Source: a bacterium
GTDB taxonomy: Bacteria; Bacteroidota; Bacteroidia; Cytophagales; Thermonemataceae
NCBI GenBank assembly: GCA_025362415.1
Contig: JANYGM010000017.1
Location: 1 to 11,012, forward strand
DNA: 11,012 bases
Direction: 5' to 3'
Shown: positions 1 to 6,503 of the stretch, piece by piece
Position numbering within the stretch: position 1 is the stretch's first letter
Layout: each line of letters starts with the position of its first letter
The notes under the pieces: generated by a model
Seen by the model: the letters and a program-made list of their open reading frames with translations, nothing else
Told to the model about the DNA's origin: nothing
The model's database searches: none
Translations under genes and position numbers: made by a program

Positions 1-1952
1 CTTGCCCAACCACGCCTAGCTACGCCATTGTTTACGTCCCAATGAAGCATCATTTTGAGATTTTTTTCACTATCTTCCGACCCGTCAATGACCATTCCAA
101 AGCCACCATTCACTACTTCGCCCCAACCAACACCACCGCCATTGTGCAAACTCACCCACGTTGCTCCCCTAAAAGCATCACCAACAAAGTTTTGTACCGC
201 CATATCAGCCGTAAAACTAGAACCATCATAAATATTAGAGGTTTCTCTGTATGGAGAATCTGTGCCAGAAACATCGTGGTGGTCTCTTCCAAGCACAATG
301 GGCGCAGAAATTTCGCCTGTTTTTATGGCATCATTAAGGGCTTTTGCTATGCTCATACGCCCAAGCGCATCAGCATACAAAATACGTGCCTGTGAACCAA
401 CAACTAAATTGTTTTTCATAGCATCTTTTATCCACAAAATATTATCAGAAATCTGTTGTTTTATCTCTTCTGATGCAGTTTTTAGTTGATTTTCTAATAC
501 TTTTAGAGCAATAGCATCTGTTTTTGCCAAATCTTCCTCTTTGCAACTCGTGCAAACCCAACGAAATGGACCAAAACCATAATCAAAACACATAGGACCC
601 ATAATGTCTTGCACATACGAAGGATATTTAAAATGCTTTTCTGCGCCTTCTTCTTGCTGTTTTGCGCTCATTTCTGCCCAAATGTCCGCTCCTGCTCGTG
701 AGGCTTCCAACAAAAACGCATTTCCATAATCAAAAAAGTACGTTCCTTTGCTTGTGTGGGCATTTACAGCTTTTGTATGTCTTCTTAAAGACTCATAAAC
801 TACTTCTTTAAATTTTTCGGGCTTATTTGTCATCATTTCATTAGATTCCTCCAAAGAAAGCCCCGCAGGATAATAACCTCCTGCAAATGGGTTATGCAAA
901 GAAGTTTGGTCAGAGCCTAAATCAACATAAATATTTTCTTCAAAAAATTTCTCCCAAACATCAACTACATTACCCAAATACGCAATAGATACAACTTCTT
1001 GCGCTTTTTTTGCCTCACGCACACGCAAAACAAGTTTATCCAAATCCGTGATAACTTCATCTACCCAACCTTGTTCGTGGCGTTTTACAACTACTTTTTC
1101 ATTGATTTCAGCCGTAACAGACAAGCATTTAGCAATTTTTGCAGCTTTTGGTTGTGCGCCACTCATACCGCCCAAACCTGCTGTAAGAAAGATTTTACCT
1201 GCCAAATCTTCTCCATTTTTGGAGATTTTGCGCCCAGCATTCAGTACCGTAATTGCCGTACCGTGAACAATACCTTGTGAGCCTATGTACATATACGAGC
1301 CTGCGGTCATTTGTCCGTATTGCGTAACACCTAATGCGTTAAACTTCTCTAAATCATCTGGTTTTGAGTAATTGGGTATCATCATTCCGTTTGTTACCAC
1401 GACACGAGGAGCGTTTTTGTGGGAAGGAAAAAGTCCGAGTGGATGCCCAGAATACATCACAAGTGTTTGATTATCATTCATTTCTGAAAGATATTTCATT
1501 GTGAGTAAGTATTGCGCCCAGTTTTGAAAAACAGCTCCATTACCTCCATACGTGATAAGTTCGTGAGGGTGTTGTGCGACCTTATTATCCAAATTATTCT
1601 GAATCATCAGCATAATTGCAGCTGCTTGTATGCTTTTGTGTGGGTATTCGTGGATAGGGCGGGCATAAATATCGTAATCAGGACGAAAACGGTACATATA
1701 AATCCTGCCATAAGTATCTAATTCCTCTGAAAATTCTTTAATGAGTTCTTTATGAAACTTTGCATCAAAATACCTCAAAGCATTGCGCAAAGCAAGTTTT
1801 TTTTCTTCTTTTGATAAAATATCTTTACGTTTTGGAGCGTGATTGATACTTAGGTCATAAGGTTTTTGAGCAGGCAAAACAGCAGGAATACCATTTTTGA
1901 TTTGTTGTTGGAAAGCTGTCACAGAGGTAGTTAGAGAAGTATTTGCACTCAT
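1..1952 (-). CDS. hutU: Urocanate hydratase (urocanase), C-terminus cut by window edge
   Basis: Urocanase converts urocanate to 4-imidazolone-5-propanoate with a tightly bound NAD+, the second step of histidine degradation, in the cytoplasm. The minus frame is open from ATG at 1952 to the window edge, giving about 650 residues. Recognisable family segments are YGGNGAVFQNWAQYLLTM (about residue 130), the glycine-rich GLGGMSGAQPKAAK (about 255, NAD-binding region), CFDYGFGPFRWVC (about 450) and, at the very edge, MLHWDVNNGVARRGWA. The last segment is close to the C-terminus of known urocanases, so probably only 10-25 residues are missing. The length matches the long (about 660-680 residue) form, as in animals and Bacteroidota, rather than the about 560-residue Pseudomonas form. 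The start is chosen because MSANTSLTTSVTAFQQQI follows a good -7 promoter element with a 24-nt leader. No other hut gene is in the window; if there are any they lie to the left, downstream on this strand. Confidence 0.97.
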   Translation of the reverse strand, partial: MSANTSLTTSVTAFQQQIKNGIPAVLPAQKPYDLSINHAPKRKDILSKEEKKLALRNALRYFDAKFHKELIKEFSEELDTYGRIYMYRFRPDYDIYARPIHEYPHKSIQAAAIMLMIQNNLDNKVAQHPHELITYGGNGAVFQNWAQYLLTMKYLSEMNDNQTLVMYSGHPLGLFPSHKNAPRVVVTNGMMIPNYSKPDDLEKFNALGVTQYGQMTAGSYMYIGSQGIVHGTAITVLNAGRKISKNGEDLAGKIFLTAGLGGMSGAQPKAAKIAKCLSVTAEINEKVVVKRHEQGWVDEVITDLDKLVLRVREAKKAQEVVSIAYLGNVVDVWEKFFEENIYVDLGSDQTSLHNPFAGGYYPAGLSLEESNEMMTNKPEKFKEVVYESLRRHTKAVNAHTSKGTYFFDYGNAFLLEASRAGADIWAEMSAKQQEEGAEKHFKYPSYVQDIMGPMCFDYGFGPFRWVCTSCKEEDLAKTDAIALKVLENQLKTASEEIKQQISDNILWIKDAMKNNLVVGSQARILYADALGRMSIAKALNDAIKTGEISAPIVLGRDHHDVSGTDSPYRETSNIYDGSSFTADMAVQNFVGDAFRGATWVSLHNGGGVGWGEVVNGGFGMVIDGSEDSEKNLKMMLHWDVNNGVARRGWA

Positions 1953-1982
1953 TTTGAAGGGTTTTTTTGTTGATTTTAGTTA

Positions 1983-1990
1983 CAAATATA
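1983..1990 (-). promoter_or_regulatory. Bacteroidota-type -7 promoter element for hutU
   Basis: Read on the minus strand this is TATATTTG, a perfect match to the Bacteroidota -7 consensus TAnnTTTG. It lies about 31 nt before the hutU start codon, giving a leader of roughly 20-25 nt. I see no convincing TTTG/TTG -33 box at the usual 19-21 nt upstream, so the call rests on the -7 box and its position. Confidence 0.45.
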
Positions 1991-2068
1991 ACAAAAAATA
2001 TAGGAAATTGCTACCTATTTTAGGTTTTAGCAATGTCAAAATAATACATAATTATTTGATTATAAACA

Positions 2069-2266
2069 TTTTGTATTCATTTATAATTAATACCATTATA
2101 CATAGTTTTTGTTTGTCGTTCCCCACGTTTCACGTGGGGTTATGATTGTTAAACCCTTTCAGGGTTTCTAATACAGTTTTATCCGTAGAAACAACCCCAA
2201 CGGGGTTGAACTATCATAACCCTACGTGGAACGTGGGGAACGGACAAGCAATGTTTTGTATTCATT
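2069..2266. repeat. 13-bp direct repeat flanking the hairpin cluster
   Basis: TTTTGTATTCATT occurs at 2069-2081 and again at 2254-2266, one copy on each side of the large inverted repeat at 2111-2249. In AT-rich DNA a 13-bp match within 200 bp can be chance, but the bracketing position suggests duplicated flanks of an inserted element or ancient slippage. Confidence 0.4.
2111..2249. repeat. Four-hairpin palindromic repeat cluster (REP-like)
   Basis: The outer arms 2111-2146 and 2213-2249 are inverted copies differing by one indel and three substitutions. Each arm also folds on itself: CCCCACGT-TTC-ACGTGGGG at 2121-2139, and the matching hairpin at 2220-2238 with one mismatch. Between them lie two perfect hairpins, AAACCCT-TTC-AGGGTTT (2151-2167) and CAACCCC-AAC-GGGGTTG (2192-2208), both with 7-bp stems and 3-nt loops. 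The cluster is GC-rich against very AT-rich surroundings and lies 3' of the surface-protein gene and 5' of hutU. Elements of this kind resemble REP-type intergenic palindromes; I cannot count copies elsewhere in the genome. It could also end transcription of the gene at 2282-3823. Confidence 0.8.
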
Positions 2267-2280
2267 CACAATTCACAATT
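2256..2280. repeat. 25-bp intergenic repeat, inverted copy at 7952-7976
   Basis: These 25 bases, immediately after the stop codon of the minus-strand surface-protein gene, are the exact reverse complement of 7952-7976, just after the stop codon of the reverse transcriptase gene. In each case the element has the same orientation relative to the gene it follows. It contains the short motif TTCACAATT in near-tandem form. It is probably a low-complexity intergenic repeat common in this genome; function unknown. Confidence 0.75.
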
Positions 2281-2281
2281 A

Positions 2282-3823
2282 TTACCTTGTAAGTACAATG
2301 ATACCTGTATGTTTATTGTCTTTGATGATTGAAGCACCATCTTCATACGTTCCATCAAGATACCAAATATAAGCATCTGGGGGCATTGAAACACCATTAA
2401 AAGTACCATTCCAACCATTATTTTGGGCTTCTTGTACATCTTTTGTTTGGTACAAAATACGTCCTTCTTTGTCCATTATCCTAAAATCAATGGTCAAAAT
2501 ATTTTTGCCCATCACCCTAAAACGGTCATTATTGTTGTCATTATTAGGAGAAAAAAGTGTAGGCAAATAAAATTCTGTACGTATTCCTTGTACATTGATA
2601 GTAATTTGTGCAGAAGTTTCACAATTTTGCTCATTTTTGACAAATACTGTGTAAGTTGTTGTAACCTCTGGCATAGCAAAAGGTTTGGCTATTGTGGCAT
2701 CAGAAAGCCCATTTGTAGGTAACCAACGGTATAAAATTCCACCTGTGGCAGTTAGTTGCGCTCTTTCTCCTTTTTGAATAGTTGTTTTGTTTGTTGTTAA
2801 TCCAATTATAGGAAAATCTCGTACTGTAGCCGTTATAGGCACACGTACACTCTCACACGAGCCATTGATGGTACTTACATAAAAAATTGTTGTTGTTGAA
2901 AGGACATTTGTCGTAAAAATATTCGTATTAAAAGGCTGATTAAGGTTATTTAGAATGGGTGTTCCGCCTGCCTGCAAAGTGTACCAACGGTATTCATAAG
3001 GCTGATTTTGAGCAGTATTAGCATTTAAAGTGAAAGTATTTGCGCCACAAATACTTTGCCCTTGCGTGGTTGGTGGCAAAACTGCCATTTGAAAAGTCCA
3101 AACATTATTAGCTAAAACTCCTGTAAAAGCCCCTCCAAGCGTGGACAAAGCAAAATTTTGTTCTACCAAAACATAATAATTAGCGTTATTAACAAGCAAA
3201 TTAGTAAGGCTGACACTAAGCGTAGATGTTCCCCAACCAGTAATATTAGAAGAAACTGCCAAAATATCCTCGTGAAGTGTATTATTTGCATTAAAAACAC
3301 TTATTTTTCCTGTTGATTTTTGTGTATTTTTATTGAAAGAAATAGAAAGTTGATTATTAGAAGTAATGCAATTACCTGTAGGAGAGAAAGAAACCACATT
3401 TAGCACTTCATTTGTTGTAGAAAAACTCCAATTAGTAGGCAACAAAAAACCTGTAAAAAACTCATTACTAGCATTTTTGAAACATTGATTATCTATTAAA
3501 ATGTATATTTGAGAGAACAAAGGCAGGTTTGCAGGTAAATCTATGACTACTTGCGACAAACTAACCATAACATAGGCTTGAGTTACGGAAAAACTGGTTA
3601 TAAGTGTGTTTGTAGTACCATTATAAACCTGAATATTGCCTGTTCCTTTGAGTATATTTTGTGTAAAATTGATAGTTAGATTTACATCTGGAAGCTGATT
3701 TAGGGCATTGTTATTGGGCGTAAGTTGGCTAACTGTTGGCGGAATAGCAACAGTTAGTTTAGACATTAATAAAAATAAAAATAAAAATATCAAATACTTC
3801 ATAAAAATAAACTTAAAAAACAT
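2282..3823 (-). CDS. Secreted multi-domain surface protein with T9SS type B sorting domain
   Basis: The 513-residue protein has an N-terminal signal peptide (hydrophobic stretch at about 9-26, ending SKLTVA), two SbsA-type Ig-like (Big_5) repeats at roughly 28-137 and 140-247, an Ig-like region of the kind common in T9SS cargo at about 250-335 with a Cys pair (C259, C323), a PKD-like region at about 337-411, and a gliding-motility-associated C-terminal domain at 418-513. The last is recognised by FSPNNDNNNDRF and the WNGTFNG...PPDAYIWYLDG pattern. Such type B domains direct export through the type IX secretion system to the cell surface. The Met at residue 8 (MKYLIFLF, position 3802) gives a more typical signal peptide and may be the true start. 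No enzymatic domain is visible, so an adhesive or structural role is the likely one. The stop of the upstream secreted gene is 54 bp away on the same strand, suggesting co-transcription. Confidence 0.9.
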   Translation of the reverse strand: MFFKFIFMKYLIFLFLFLLMSKLTVAIPPTVSQLTPNNNALNQLPDVNLTINFTQNILKGTGNIQVYNGTTNTLITSFSVTQAYVMVSLSQVVIDLPANLPLFSQIYILIDNQCFKNASNEFFTGFLLPTNWSFSTTNEVLNVVSFSPTGNCITSNNQLSISFNKNTQKSTGKISVFNANNTLHEDILAVSSNITGWGTSTLSVSLTNLLVNNANYYVLVEQNFALSTLGGAFTGVLANNVWTFQMAVLPPTTQGQSICGANTFTLNANTAQNQPYEYRWYTLQAGGTPILNNLNQPFNTNIFTTNVLSTTTIFYVSTINGSCESVRVPITATVRDFPIIGLTTNKTTIQKGERAQLTATGGILYRWLPTNGLSDATIAKPFAMPEVTTTYTVFVKNEQNCETSAQITINVQGIRTEFYLPTLFSPNNDNNNDRFRVMGKNILTIDFRIMDKEGRILYQTKDVQEAQNNGWNGTFNGVSMPPDAYIWYLDGTYEDGASIIKDNKHTGIIVLTR

Positions 3824-3877
3824 TTTAATTTACTGATATTTTATTATTTTAATGTGCTAATTATCAATATTTTGTAT

Positions 3878-4897
3878 TTAATTCTTTATTTTCTTTTCAA
3901 TTTCTTTTAATACATCTTCTTCTAGTGCATCTTTAAAAAGTTTATCAATATTTCCATAGGTATTGATGCCTACTCTATCCAAAAAAAGTAGGCTAAAACC
4001 CTCCATACTGGTTTCTTCTGTTCCTATACCTGCTTTACTAAGCAACGAAAATACAGCAGGTTTATATAGATTAAACTGAGTGATAGTATCTTCATAATTC
4101 TTGTTTATTTCAATGTAAGTTTTTCTAAAATTCGCATCTTTCAAGAGTTTTTCATAAAGTTCTGGTTGTGCATTTTCTGCGTATTCTAAGTATTTGAGAA
4201 TGAAGTATTTAAACTCCAAATGAGCCATTTGATACTCATAATAATTAGCAAAAAAATCTTCCCACAAAGTAATATCTGTATAGCCTTCACGCTCATAATA
4301 GCGTTTTACATTAAAAGCTACTTTTATAGCGTGCTGATAGGCATTCCACTCTTGCAACAAGCCATAAATACCATATTTTTGTGTAGGAACTTCAGAATTA
4401 GTGTTTTTTAAGAACCTATAATAATTTTCTGTATGTAATTTTTTAGGAATAATATTAGCAATTTGACTAGAAGGAAATGCCCTGATTTGCTTCATTGTGT
4501 ATTCTGTTTGCTGATTGATATAGTAACAAATATAGTTATCACCAGCATTATAAGTAATTTTATTTTTCTCCAAATACGCATACGCACCTCTATTGGCATA
4601 ATCATTGGCTATTTCATAAACCATTTGGGGCAACTCATTCAAAATAATTGTTTTGTTGGTGGTATCTGTAATATAAAACATATAATCAATATGTTTTCCT
4701 ACATTAAAAGTGGTGTTTGGAAGATGTACTGATGTGGGCGTTTTGTTGTATTTGTCTATTAAATCATTGTGCATAGGAGAGTAAAGGTAAAGCACTTGAC
4801 CAATAAACTTACGTGCATTGAATTTTCCTTGTGCGGGTACATTATGTACGCCTACGCAAGTAAGAAAAAACAATAATATAAATTTTAAATTTTTCAA
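3878..4897 (-). CDS. Secreted protein of unknown function
   Basis: The 339-residue protein is not one I can assign. Residues 1-22 form a signal peptide (KNLKFILLFFLTCVGVHNVPA, cleavage likely after A22), with no lipobox Cys in place, so it is probably periplasmic or exported. The mature part is mixed helical and rich in Tyr, Asn and Lys. The segment GIYGLLQEWNAYQHA (176-190) followed by an aromatic-rich helix (about 212-242, ending YFILKYLEYA) resembles a pattern I loosely recall from uncharacterised Bacteroidota proteins. The C-terminus is a charged helix (KDALEEDVLKEIEKKIKN). No peptidase, sugar-binding or TonB-linked motif is evident. It lies upstream of the T9SS surface protein on the same strand, so the two may be one transcription unit. 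Divergent promoters for this gene and the glycosyltransferase must lie in 4898-5013; TTATTTTG (minus, 4980-4987) is a 7-of-8 match to the -7 box. Confidence 0.85.
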   Translation of the reverse strand: MKNLKFILLFFLTCVGVHNVPAQGKFNARKFIGQVLYLYSPMHNDLIDKYNKTPTSVHLPNTTFNVGKHIDYMFYITDTTNKTIILNELPQMVYEIANDYANRGAYAYLEKNKITYNAGDNYICYYINQQTEYTMKQIRAFPSSQIANIIPKKLHTENYYRFLKNTNSEVPTQKYGIYGLLQEWNAYQHAIKVAFNVKRYYEREGYTDITLWEDFFANYYEYQMAHLEFKYFILKYLEYAENAQPELYEKLLKDANFRKTYIEINKNYEDTITQFNLYKPAVFSLLSKAGIGTEETSMEGFSLLFLDRVGINTYGNIDKLFKDALEEDVLKEIEKKIKN

Positions 4898-4947
4898 ACT
4901 TTAATAATTTTTAATAAATTTCTAGGTGTTTTGTGGTGTTTTTCTTT

Positions 4948-4955
4948 TAATTTTG
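4948..4955 (+). promoter_or_regulatory. -7 promoter element upstream of the glycosyltransferase gene
   Basis: TAATTTTG matches the Bacteroidota -7 consensus TAnnTTTG exactly and lies about 58 bp before the ATG at 5014, inside the 116-bp divergent intergenic region. A TTTG is present upstream but only 14 nt away (4930-4933), shorter than the usual 19-21 nt, so the -33 box is uncertain. Confidence 0.35.
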
Positions 4956-5013
4956 CACTCATTCATAGCAAAACTCCGCCAAAATAACTATTCTTTGTAA
5001 TATATACAAATAA

Positions 5014-6273
5014 ATGAACGAAAATAACCTTAATAACACAAATAGTGTTCGTAATGATAACATTGAGCGTAATTCTATTTTTGTTCTTGCTTCTGTACTC
5101 AAACAAGCAAAAGATGTGCGAATGTACGAAAAAATAGGCAAAAGTTTAATAAAAAAATACAAAAATGCTACTTTTCATTTTGTAGGACAAGCCAATGCAG
5201 AAGACAAATATAACACAGAAAACACAGAAAAAATATGCTTTCATTCCCTTTTTAACTTCAATAGAATAGCTCTAAAACGCTTTTTCACATTTTTTACATT
5301 CTTTTCTTTCCTGTTCAAAATAAAACCAAATATCTTGATTATTGGTACTTTTGAATTGCTTTTACCTAGTGTTTTTTATAAGATTTTTAGTTTTATTTTT
5401 TTGAGAAAAAAACTAAAACTTATTTATGATATTCAAGAAAATTATACAGCAAACATTCTTTATACGAATGTTTTTTTGCCCATTTTGCGTGAAATGATAG
5501 CTATTTATGTAGGTTTTGTGGAGTTTATTAGTATGTTTTTTATAGATATTTGTTTTTTGGCTGAACATTGCTACGAACAAGAATTTGCTTTTTTTGGGAA
5601 AAAATATGAGATTTTGCCTAATTTTATTTTGAGAGAAGATATTGAAAGAAATTTTGTAGAAAATAATTCAGAAAAAACTGTCAATTTATTGTTTTTAGGC
5701 ACTATTTCACAAGAATATGGACTGCAAAAAATGCTTACTTATTTTGATAATATCACAAAAAAACAAAACCAAAAGCAACCAAAATCAAAGATAAAACTTA
5801 GTATTTTAGGGCATTGTCCACTAGAAACAGATTTTTTGACAATAAAAAAACTTAGCAAAACAAATCATTTAATTGAGGCACAAATCAGTCAAAAACCTAT
5901 TCCATACACTCAAATAAAAGAAAAAATGAAAGCTGCAACACAAAGAAATACTTTTGTTGTGATGCCTTATGTTATCAACAAAAGCTACGAAAAACGTATC
6001 CCTACTAAGTTTTATGAGTGTTTGGCGTATGATTTGCCTATGATTATTGAGTATAATAGGCATTGGGTAGTTTTTTTTGAACAAATGCAAAAACTTATTC
6101 CAACGCACAAAATCAATGTTTTTTTTATTAATTTTAATTATAAAAGTACCTATTTTGAGCATCAAATTTTAACAAAAAACCTTAATCAAAACAAAGAAAA
6201 CAAACATCTAATACAAAATCTGCCTATTTTTTGGGATATTTGTGAAGACAAATTAAATAAAATTGACTTTTAA
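5014..6273 (+). CDS. GT4-type glycosyltransferase
   Basis: The 419-residue protein has the two-Rossmann (GT-B) layout of retaining glycosyltransferases of family 4. The N-terminal half carries IYDIQENY (137-144), the counterpart of the YDVHExY motif seen in many GT4 enzymes, after a hydrophobic helix-rich stretch (about 88-131) that may sit against the membrane. The C-terminal domain opens with NLLFLGTISQEYGL (224-237) and contains IPTKFYECLAYDLPMI (329-344), the donor-binding segment with the conserved Glu. It would transfer a sugar from a nucleotide-sugar donor to a glycan or lipid acceptor at the cytoplasmic face; the substrate cannot be read. The polar N-terminal 20 residues (MNENNLNNTNSVRNDNIERN) look non-conserved, so translation may begin later, for example at M37, but no better start is obvious. 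No other polysaccharide genes are adjacent, so this is an orphan transferase. Confidence 0.88.
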   Translation: MNENNLNNTNSVRNDNIERNSIFVLASVLKQAKDVRMYEKIGKSLIKKYKNATFHFVGQANAEDKYNTENTEKICFHSLFNFNRIALKRFFTFFTFFSFLFKIKPNILIIGTFELLLPSVFYKIFSFIFLRKKLKLIYDIQENYTANILYTNVFLPILREMIAIYVGFVEFISMFFIDICFLAEHCYEQEFAFFGKKYEILPNFILREDIERNFVENNSEKTVNLLFLGTISQEYGLQKMLTYFDNITKKQNQKQPKSKIKLSILGHCPLETDFLTIKKLSKTNHLIEAQISQKPIPYTQIKEKMKAATQRNTFVVMPYVINKSYEKRIPTKFYECLAYDLPMIIEYNRHWVVFFEQMQKLIPTHKINVFFINFNYKSTYFEHQILTKNLNQNKENKHLIQNLPIFWDICEDKLNKIDF

Positions 6274-6294
6274 ATAAAAATATTTAACAGAAAT

Positions 6295-6325
6295 ATTATC
6301 TGAAAAATTGTATTTTTCAAATAAT
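6295..6325 (+). terminator. AT-rich hairpin after the glycosyltransferase gene
   Basis: TGAAAAAT-TGT-ATTTTTCA (6301-6319) is a perfect 8-bp stem, extended to 13 pairs around one mismatch by ATTAT/ATAAT (6295-6325), and is followed by TTTCTTAG. It begins 22 bp after the stop codon. The stem is AT-rich and the T-run short, so it is at best a weak intrinsic terminator. Confidence 0.4.
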
Positions 6326-6354
6326 TTCTTAGTTTTGTAGTCTATGTTTCTATC

Positions 6355-6479
6355 ATAGGACTTACGCAAAAAAGTTCTATAACCACCCCCAGCCCCTCCT
6401 TAGGAAGGAGGGGAGTTTGTCCCCCTCCTTTTTAGGAGGGGTTAGGGGTGGTTTTTAATAGGTTTTGCGTAAGTCCTAT
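6355..6479. mobile_element. MITE-like palindromic element, copy 1
   Basis: The element is bounded by perfect 17-bp terminal inverted repeats (6355-6371 and 6463-6479, core TAGGACTTACGCAAAA). Inside are two GC-rich hairpins: a 9-bp stem CCCCTCCTT-AGG-AAGGAGGGG (6393-6413) and an 8-bp stem CCCCTCCT-TTTT-AGGAGGGG (6422-6441). The two halves are also imperfect inverted copies of each other, so the whole could form one long cruciform. The ends read TA|GGACTT...AAGTCC|TA, compatible with insertion at a TA dinucleotide. A second copy at 10907-11012 matches 105 of 106 aligned positions. It encodes nothing, so if mobile it would be moved by a transposase elsewhere. It ends 24 bp before the reverse transcriptase start; TAGGTTTTGC near its right end (6459-6468) is close to a -7 box and might provide a promoter. 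Confidence 0.85.
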
Positions 6480-6503
6480 ATAATTTAAAATTATTTAGCA
6501 TCA

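Noticed and set aside
42..2145. Several plus-strand open frames of 60-120 codons across the hutU region
   Set aside because: They are antisense to the clearly recognisable urocanase reading frame, have odd composition and no family resemblance.
4959..5162. Minus-strand 67-codon frame overlapping the start of the glycosyltransferase gene
   Set aside because: It overlaps the N-terminal coding part of a recognised gene and the divergent promoter region, with no sign of a real protein.
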